From: JAGTVG01 sp942491935
GTDB taxonomy: Bacteria > Bacteroidota > Bacteroidia > Cytophagales > Cyclobacteriaceae
Length of the DNA stretch: 64,000 bases
Assembly (NCBI GenBank): GCA_942491935.1
Contig: CALOCZ010000015.1
Coordinates: 4,689 to 68,688, forward strand
Direction of reading: 5' to 3'
The notes below the pieces were generated by a model, which was not told the origin of the DNA, made no database searches, and saw only the letters and a program-made list of their open reading frames with translations. The position numbers and the translations under genes were made by a program. The first letter of the stretch is position 1; every line of letters starts with the position of its first letter. This document shows, in pieces, positions 57,587-64,000 of the stretch.

Positions 57587-60013
57587 ATGAGAATAATTAT
57601 ACTCCAATTCCTGACATTGACTTTGTTATTAAGTTGTGTAAACGGAAGAGCTGAAACTAAATCAGATAACTGGTCCAATGCACAATGGATATCATTTGAG
57701 CAACTCAAGGATAATATGCTGATAGTTCCGGGTGTACATGGCTCAGGAAACCATCTCGGTAAAAAAGGAATAAAAAGATCGATTGTCCCCATGTTTCGAA
57801 GAGATTTTATCATAGAAGATAGCGTGGAAAGTGCTATAATTAACATTAGTGGGTTAGGACATTATGAGCTCTACATTAATAACAATAAAATTGGAGACAG
57901 GTTTCTTTCTCCTGGGTGGACTAATTATCAAAAGAGGATTTTATACAACACCTTTGATATAACAAAACAGATAAAGGGAGGTGGCAATGCGATAGGTGTT
58001 TTTGTTGGCAATGGTTTCTATAATGTAAATCGTGAGCGTTACCGCAAACTCGTCATTGCTTATGGCTATCCCAAATTAATCTTCAACATTCAGATTAAAT
58101 TTAAAAACGGTACAGTAAAAAATATTGTTTCCGATGAAAATTGTAGGGTAACACCCTCTCCTATTACATTCAGCAGTATTTACGGTGGTGAAGATTATGA
58201 TGCAAGGCTTGAACAAGAAGGTTGGAGCACCTTCGGATTTGATGATACAAAGTGGCAAAAACCTATATTACTAGACGATTCGACCGAAATACTTGTGCCC
58301 GAACAAGACTATCCTTTAAAAGTATTGGATGAGTTTCTTCCGATTAAAATATTGACATCAAAAACTGGCAGAACTGTTTACGACTTCGGTCAAAATGCTT
58401 CCGGAATTATATCATTAAAGGTAAAAGGCAATCGAGGTACACAACTAATAATTCGCCCAGATGAATTAATTAATGGAGAAGGGAATGTCACCCAACACAG
58501 TGGTGGAGGGCCGTATGAATTTAACTACATACTCAAAGGTGAAGGTATTGAAGAGTGGCAGCCAAAGTTTACGTATTATGGGTTCAGATACGCTGACGTT
58601 GAAATTATTGAACCAAAACATAGTACTCTAAAAACGGAGATAGTAGAAATAAAAATGCTTCATACCCGTAACTCGTCTCCTACGGTGGGGGCTTTTAGCT
58701 GTTCCGATACGCTGTTCAATCAGATTTTCGAACTCATTAACTGGAGTATTAAAAGCAATATGGCAAGTGTTGCAACTGACTGCCCACATCGTGAAAAGCT
58801 AGGCTGGTTAGAGCAAACATACCTCATTGGTCCATCAATGCATTACAATTTCGATATACAGGCTTTATACAATAAGATCGTGGATGACATGATTGACTCT
58901 CAACTCGACAATGGACTGGTTCCGGACATTGCTCCGGAATATGTTCCTTTTGAAGGTGGTTTCCGTGATTCGCCTGAATGGGGAAGTGCATCAATTATTA
59001 TTCCATGGCAATTGTATAAGTGGTATGGAGATTTGGATGTACTAAAAAGAGCTTATTCAATGATGACAAGATATGTTGATTATCTTCAGAAGAAATCAAA
59101 AAATAATATACTCTATCATGGATTGGGTGACTGGTATGATCTGGGTCCCTTACATCCTGGAGAAGCGCAACTAACTCCTAAAGCTCTTACAGCTACCTCA
59201 ATTTATTATTACGATTTAAAGTTAGTTTCGAATGTAGCAGAACTTTTGAATGAAGATTCTGACGTTCTAAAATACAGTGTTTGGGCAAATGAAGTTAGAG
59301 AGGCATTCCAACAGAAGTTTTATGACCATGAAACGGGTTCTTGTGCTACTGGAAGCCAAACGTCCTATGCAATGTCTATTTATACAGGGATACTGCCTGA
59401 GCAGGATATTGAAAAAGTGTTCAATAACCTTATTGATTCCATAGAACAAAATGATTACGCTTTAACATCAGGTGATATAGGCTATCATTTCCTGGTACGG
59501 GTATTGAGTGAAAAAGGCAGATCTGATATTCTTTACAAAATGAATAATCGGAGCGACAAACCTGGATATGGATTACAATTAAAAAAGGGTGCAACTTCTT
59601 TAACTGAAAGCTGGGCTGCCCTTCCCGATGTATCGAATCTTCATATGATGCTCGGTCATCTGATGGAATGGTTTTATTCTGGATTAGGAGGTATTTATCA
59701 AGCCGACAATTCAATTGGGTATAAAAATATAATTATTGCACCGAAACCTGTAGGCAATATTACATGGAGTAAATGCTCATACAACTCTCCAAAAGGCGTA
59801 ATTATATCAGAATGGGAACTGGTAGAGAATGCATTCTCGTTGATAATTGAGGTTCCTAAAACATCTTCGGCTGAAATTATTTTACCTGTTGACTACCAGA
59901 ATTCAACTGTGGAGGTTATCAATTTGATCGATGAAATACCTGTTGATATTGAGATTAATGAAGGGGCTTATACATTAAAATCAGGAAGGTATATAATTGT
60001 GGCTCGTTTGTAA
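57587..60013 (+). CDS. GH78 alpha-L-rhamnosidase
   Basis: 808 residues. Lipoprotein signal (LTLLLSC, Cys about 17). Beta-sandwich domains (about 25-360; YELYINNNKIGDRFLSPGWT) precede an (alpha/alpha)6 barrel with the family signature VATDCPHREKLGWLEQTYLI (about 399-418) and GGFRDSPEWGSASIIIPW, NGLVPDIAPEY-type loop and LGDWYDLGP. It releases terminal alpha-L-rhamnose with inversion, at the surface or in the periplasm. It is followed by a sulfatase and a GH117-like gene in the same orientation, indicating a sulfated rhamnose-rich substrate. Confidence 0.93.
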   Translation: MRIIILQFLTLTLLLSCVNGRAETKSDNWSNAQWISFEQLKDNMLIVPGVHGSGNHLGKKGIKRSIVPMFRRDFIIEDSVESAIINISGLGHYELYINNNKIGDRFLSPGWTNYQKRILYNTFDITKQIKGGGNAIGVFVGNGFYNVNRERYRKLVIAYGYPKLIFNIQIKFKNGTVKNIVSDENCRVTPSPITFSSIYGGEDYDARLEQEGWSTFGFDDTKWQKPILLDDSTEILVPEQDYPLKVLDEFLPIKILTSKTGRTVYDFGQNASGIISLKVKGNRGTQLIIRPDELINGEGNVTQHSGGGPYEFNYILKGEGIEEWQPKFTYYGFRYADVEIIEPKHSTLKTEIVEIKMLHTRNSSPTVGAFSCSDTLFNQIFELINWSIKSNMASVATDCPHREKLGWLEQTYLIGPSMHYNFDIQALYNKIVDDMIDSQLDNGLVPDIAPEYVPFEGGFRDSPEWGSASIIIPWQLYKWYGDLDVLKRAYSMMTRYVDYLQKKSKNNILYHGLGDWYDLGPLHPGEAQLTPKALTATSIYYYDLKLVSNVAELLNEDSDVLKYSVWANEVREAFQQKFYDHETGSCATGSQTSYAMSIYTGILPEQDIEKVFNNLIDSIEQNDYALTSGDIGYHFLVRVLSEKGRSDILYKMNNRSDKPGYGLQLKKGATSLTESWAALPDVSNLHMMLGHLMEWFYSGLGGIYQADNSIGYKNIIIAPKPVGNITWSKCSYNSPKGVIISEWELVENAFSLIIEVPKTSSAEIILPVDYQNSTVEVINLIDEIPVDIEINEGAYTLKSGRYIIVARL

Positions 60014-60069
60014 TTTGAATAAGATCAATAGAAAATACGGAAAACAACAAAATTAACGCCATTAACAGA

Positions 60070-60103
60070 GCGTTTTACTCTAAGCGTTATGCACAACTAA
60101 AAT
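60070..60103 (+). repeat. Short hairpin resembling a reduced attC end
   Basis: CATTAACAGAG and CTCTAAGCGTTATG pair through AGAG/CTCT and AAC/GTT, ending in GCGTTATGC, the type of R-box seen in attC sites. Only about 34 bases long, so a weak call. Confidence 0.3.
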
Positions 60104-60237
60104 AAAAAATGGGTAGGGGAAAGAAATCATCTTCAGAATGAAAATTGAATTGATTATCTGCAATAATTTATGAAAAGTAAAAAAATGAGTTTTAATAGTT
60201 TAACCGCTTCTCATGGAAAGAAACTATTCATTCCAAT

Positions 60238-61720
60238 ATGGGTGCATTTCTATGTTATCTTTTTGGGTGTAAAAATCTCAATAATGAAGATAATCTTTCT
60301 AATTATATTATTCTTTTGATCTGCATAGATGATCTCCGTCCGGAATTAGGGTGTTATGGAAATCCAATCATTCAAACACCCCATATTGACAAGTTGGCAT
60401 TCATCTGGATATGTATTTAATAATCATTATGTACAATCAGCTATTTGTGGTCCCTCAAGGTCTTCTCTGTTAACAGGAAAAGTTTGTCAGCAATGGGATC
60501 CCTGGGGAGAATTAAGAAAAACAGACCATGAGCCAGATGCCACTATCTCACTTCCTCACCTATTCAAAAAAAATGGGTATAAAACTATTGGCATTGGTAA
60601 AATAACACATGAACCAGGTGGTGTGATGGATGAAGCTCAAAGTATTGCTCAAATTCCATTCAGTTGGGACACAACATACACTGCAGTTGGTAAATGGGAA
60701 ACACCGTGGAGAGCATTTTTTGCTTATTCAAATGGGGATGCACATAACACAGCTATGAGGATTGGATCAGAAACACCTCGAATCCCCTATGAAGCGGGAG
60801 ATGTTGATGATGAAGGGTATCCTGATGGCCTCAATACGCTCGAAGCTATCAAACAGCTTCGAAAATTAAAAGAAGGGGGTGATCCCTTTTTTCTTGCATT
60901 AGGTTTTTATAAGCCTCATTTACCTTTTAATGCTCCTAAGAAATATTGGGATTTGTATGAGCGGAATGAAATACCGATGGCAGAAAATAATTTCTTACCT
61001 GAAAATTTGAATAACATATATAGTGTCAATAAAAGCCCGGAAGTTACGACACATTATCCATGGCCCGATGGTCCAGGGAATGTCACCCCGGAAAGTGCAA
61101 AAACATTAAAACATGGGTATTATGCCAGTGTGAGTTATATCGATGCCTTAGTTGGTAAAGTACTGGATGAATTGGAACGATTAGACCTGTCTGAGAATAC
61201 GATTGTGGTATTATGGTCAGATCATGGCTGGCATTTGGGAGAGCACACAATGTTCGGTAAAATGTCAAACTTTGAGATCGCCACACGTAGTCCCTTGATA
61301 ATTAGGGTGCCTGACAGTGTGAGAGAAGGTGCAATATTGAATCAGTTAACAGAATCAATAGATATATATCCAACTCTCGCTGAATTGTGTGGAATAGATT
61401 ATCCGGATAATCTGGATGGCGAAAGTATAGTTGACGTTTTAAAAAACCCGGAAGTAAATGGTCAAGAGTTTGCACGAAGCTTTTATTATAGAAATCAGGC
61501 CCTGGGCAAAACCATCAGAACCAAACGATACAGGATTGTACGATGGGCCACTGAAAATGACAGCACTGTCGCGTTGGAATTATATGATCATCAACTTGAT
61601 CCAAATGAGAATATCAATATTGCAGCGGAACAAACAGTAATCACTGATTCGCTTTTGGAACAGTTGAAAACTGTGAAGTTCATGGATGAAGGCATGCCTT
61701 TCCAGAGTGGATGGGAATGA
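60238..61720 (+). pseudogene. Type I sulfatase (iduronate-2-sulfatase-like), frameshifted near 60400
   Basis: First frame: lipobox-like CYLFGC, then IILLICIDDLRPELGCYGNP and TPHIDKLA with the calcium-binding Asp pair. Removing one T near 60399-60402 gives SGYVFNNHYVQSAICGPSRSSLLTG, where CGPSR is the formylglycine site (Cys type). DHGWHLGEHTMFGK and YPTLAELCGID follow. About 493 residues joined, S1_7-like subfamily by eye. Removes sulfate esters from algal or host glycans in the periplasm. The first few codons may hide a further lesion, since a longer hydrophobic start exists in another frame from about 60170. Confidence 0.87.
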
Positions 61721-61757
61721 CAATGTCGGTATGTGAAAAAAGACAACTATAGTAGCA

Positions 61758-61913
61758 ATGATAAACTATTCGATAGATATTAATGATTTAAGAATACCAC
61801 TCTCTAACCGGCTTGAAAAGCCTGGAGGATCATTTTTAAGTGGGAAACCGGTCATCCTCAAGAATTTGAAATGCCAATCAACAAATCCAGATTTGATTTC
61901 CATTAATCACTAA
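61758..61913 (+). CDS. Short ORF, 51 residues, unknown
   Basis: Open from ATG 61758 to TAA 61911-61913. Product contains DINDLRIPLSNRLEKPGGSF and VILKNLKCQSTNPDLI. No signal or family recognised. May be a decayed gene remnant between the sulfatase and the GH117-like gene rather than a real protein. Confidence 0.25.
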   Translation: MINYSIDINDLRIPLSNRLEKPGGSFLSGKPVILKNLKCQSTNPDLISINH

Positions 61914-61929
61914 AAAATAAGAAGTTAAA

Positions 61930-62928
61930 TTGAAAAATATACTTATAATAACAGCCATCTTAATTAGCCTTACATCAGCCCAGGGTCAGGAAGTACAAGA
62001 TTTGAGAGAAAAATTCGAGAACGTTGAATTTACATATGATAAGTTACCTGGTATTGGTCACGAAAAAGGGTGTACAAGACGGGATCCCAGTGATGTAATA
62101 AAAGTAGGAGCTACTTATTATGTGTACTATACCAAAGTATATGGTCGGAGTCCCGGTTATTGGGGGACACTTTGGTATGCTACATCCAGAGATGAAGGAT
62201 ACACCTGGAAAGAAGAGGGAGAGATCTTAGGCCTGGGAAAAAAGAATACATTTGATTCACAGGCAACATTTACACCCAATATCCTTTATGCAAATGGTAA
62301 ATATTACCTCTATTATACAGGAGTAAAACCCACGCCGGGTAACAAAGAGGGAGCATTTGAGAATAATTCAACTACTGATATTACCGCAATTGGGCTTGCC
62401 ATTTCCGATTCTCCATCAGGGCCTTTTACTCGTTTGAGTCATGACCCCATATTGAAGGTTAGTCCTGAACCAGATAAATTTGACAGCTACCGGGTAGATG
62501 ATGCTGTATTAATATACCGAAATGGCTTGTATTGGCTCTATTACAAAGGACGTAGCAGAGTAAACGGAGAGAATGGCCCGGTTCATACTCAAATGGGTGC
62601 TGCCTTTTCAAAATATCCTGAGGGCCCCTTTACTAAGCTCGACAATCCAATATTATCTGGAAGCCATGAAGTCATATTGTGGCAAGAAGGCACGGGAATA
62701 GGGGCATTGGCATCATTGACAAATACATTTGAATATGCCCCGGACGGAATAGATTTTATGAGCGATAAGTTGGGTGTTAAAGTGGAAAACTGTCCAAAAG
62801 CTCCTGGTGTATTCAGACAAGATTTAACTCAATCTACTGTGAGGGGAGAAGGCCTTAAATGGGGAATATCAATGGTGCACAATGGAGATGAAGCTTACCT
62901 TATACGATACGAATTGGTTTCGAAATAA
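61930..62928 (+). CDS. GH117/GH43-like exported glycosidase
   Basis: 332 residues, TTG start 61930. Signal peptide about 1-20 (ends AQGQE). Five-bladed propeller: CTRRDPSDVIKVGATYYVYY (about 48-67), WGTLWYATSRDEGYTW, TFDSQATFTPNILYANGKYYL, FDSYRVDDAVLIYRNGLYWL and HEVILWQEGTGIGALAS. The RRDPSDVIKVG motif and long blade 1 match GH117, known for alpha-1,3-anhydrogalactosidases of agar pathways; newer members act on other L-sugars. Here it probably removes a terminal residue from oligosaccharides made with the GH78 and sulfatase neighbours. Confidence 0.78.
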   Translation: MKNILIITAILISLTSAQGQEVQDLREKFENVEFTYDKLPGIGHEKGCTRRDPSDVIKVGATYYVYYTKVYGRSPGYWGTLWYATSRDEGYTWKEEGEILGLGKKNTFDSQATFTPNILYANGKYYLYYTGVKPTPGNKEGAFENNSTTDITAIGLAISDSPSGPFTRLSHDPILKVSPEPDKFDSYRVDDAVLIYRNGLYWLYYKGRSRVNGENGPVHTQMGAAFSKYPEGPFTKLDNPILSGSHEVILWQEGTGIGALASLTNTFEYAPDGIDFMSDKLGVKVENCPKAPGVFRQDLTQSTVRGEGLKWGISMVHNGDEAYLIRYELVSK

Positions 62929-62996
62929 AAAACTTAGTATCAACATGAAAGCGAACCTACCGGAACATGCCGTTAAACGCATCATCCTGAAATAGT

Positions 62997-64000
62997 ATGA
63001 CAAAAAAACAAACAAAACGAATACTCAGAATAGTATTTATTATTGCAAGCTTAAGCTCTTTGGCGTTCGTACCATGGATTTTGGTAAGAGCGTGGTTAGC
63101 ACCACTACCTGATACGGTTCAGGAACAAGTAAATGAAGCCATCGGATATGGATTTGACGGCATGATTGTTTACGTGGACCAGGCTGGGAAGCCACCGGAG
63201 TTTTATGCCGCAGGCTGGCATGACCGAAAAAATAAAATTCCTGCCGACCCACAAGCCTTATTCAAGATTGCCAGTATTAGCAAGTTATATGTTGCTGTTG
63301 CTGTCGCTAAATTGGTCAATGACAAACAATTGTCTTTGGATAAAACGCTCGCTGATTACTTTCCAGAACTTGTGGGAAGAATTGAAAATGCTGATAAAAT
63401 TACCTTGAGAATGATGGTGCAGCATAGAAGTGGCATTCCCAATTTTTCCGACACCCCTGGCTATTGGGAAGACCCACCGAAAGCCAATAGAGAAAATCTT
63501 AAGTTAGTATTGGATAAGCCTGCTGACTTTGAACCTGATAAAAAATATAGTTATTCAAATACGAATTATTTGTTGATAGGCGAAATCCTTGATAAAACAT
63601 TGGGATATAGCCATCACCAATATATCAAGAAGGAAATTTTGATACCGCTCGAGCTGAACAATACTTACAGTTTGCTTAGTGAAGTGGATTTAGACGATCT
63701 TATGAGCGGGTATTATGTAGGCGATGATAACGATATGAAATTTAATGATTTTATAAGCCCTGCCGGCTCAATGGTTGCTACTGCAGAGGATGTGGGCATA
63801 TTCTTGAGGGCATTGAACGATGGCTCTTTGCTAAATGATAATGAACAAGCTATTTATTCCTCTATTTATGAATATGAACATACAGGATTATTGCCAGGAT
63901 ACTCTAGTATTGCCAGGTATCACAAAGATATTGATGCGGTCGTTGTTCAGTTTGTAAATACAAGTGGTGGATACACCTGGAATTTAGATCGGAAATCGTA
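62997..64000 (+). CDS. Serine hydrolase of the class C beta-lactamase family (3' partial)
   Basis: Open from ATG 62997 to the end of the window (334 residues plus two bases). N-terminal membrane/signal helix (about 8-32). FKIASISKLYVAVAVAKL carries the SxxK nucleophile (SISK, 93-96), and DKKYSYSNTNYLLIGEILDK the YxN motif. The KTG-type box would lie beyond the window. Family members include penicillin-binding esterases and D-aminopeptidases. The gene runs in the same direction as the GH117-like gene, 68 bases later, but is not obviously part of glycan breakdown. Confidence 0.88.
   Translation, partial: MTKKQTKRILRIVFIIASLSSLAFVPWILVRAWLAPLPDTVQEQVNEAIGYGFDGMIVYVDQAGKPPEFYAAGWHDRKNKIPADPQALFKIASISKLYVAVAVAKLVNDKQLSLDKTLADYFPELVGRIENADKITLRMMVQHRSGIPNFSDTPGYWEDPPKANRENLKLVLDKPADFEPDKKYSYSNTNYLLIGEILDKTLGYSHHQYIKKEILIPLELNNTYSLLSEVDLDDLMSGYYVGDDNDMKFNDFISPAGSMVATAEDVGIFLRALNDGSLLNDNEQAIYSSIYEYEHTGLLPGYSSIARYHKDIDAVVVQFVNTSGGYTWNLDRKS

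Overview
The window looks like a chromosomal segment of a marine-type Bacteroidota (Cytophagia/Bacteroidia-like). The evidence is low GC, a large secreted protein ending in a gliding-motility/T9SS type B sorting domain (2739-5966), many lipoproteins with a Cys right after the signal peptide, a two-component-regulator-propeller kinase, and polysaccharide-degrading genes aimed at L-sugars and sulfated glycans. No rRNA, tRNA or CRISPR array was found. Genus cannot be named from the sequence alone.

Layout. 1-2.6 kb: the end of a DUF4956-like membrane protein with an HlyD-type adaptor and a TolC-like outer-membrane protein. 2.7-10 kb: T9SS-type surface protein, 5'(3')-deoxyribonucleotidase, EamA transporter, then zwf-pgl (oxidative pentose phosphate entry). 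9.8-17.8 kb: a lesion-bearing propeller histidine kinase, an outer-membrane beta-barrel, a HEAT-like protein, a GH130-like lipoprotein, and a frameshifted alpha/beta hydrolase overlapping a soluble histidine kinase. 17.9-26.9 kb: MFS sugar porter, DUF2891 protein, an Nramp-like transporter without the usual metal-binding residues, polysaccharide deacetylase, Bax-like glucosaminidase, patatin-BamA-like (PlpD-type) protein, MsrA. 27-31.3 kb: a four-gene operon of exported proteins ending in a leucine-rich-repeat protein with three WW-motif modules. 31.4-36.3 kb: an internally deleted histidine kinase, a PA0069-type radical SAM protein, Hsp20, AlaX, and a probable small RNA with a perfect TTGACA-17-TATAAT promoter.

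36.4-45.6 kb (minus strand): an L-sugar catabolic operon (glycyl radical activase with an in-frame stop, glycyl radical enzyme, GH95 enzyme, ManA-like cupin, sodium symporter, exported rhamnose-mutarotase-like protein). 46.6-49.5 kb: molybdate uptake (modA, TOBE protein, modB, modC). 51-57.5 kb is an accessory island: integrase fragment, remnant and complete IS3-family copies, a decayed hydrolase, then esterase, CorA and GT1 glycosyltransferase genes separated by integron attC-like palindromes. 57.6-62.9 kb: GH78 rhamnosidase, sulfatase and GH117-like enzyme, which together fit degradation of a sulfated rhamnose-containing polysaccharide such as ulvan. The window ends inside a class C beta-lactamase-like serine hydrolase.

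At least nine otherwise well-conserved genes carry a single indel or stop. Either the assembly has residual indel errors or the genome is decaying. This is stated per gene and raised as a finding.
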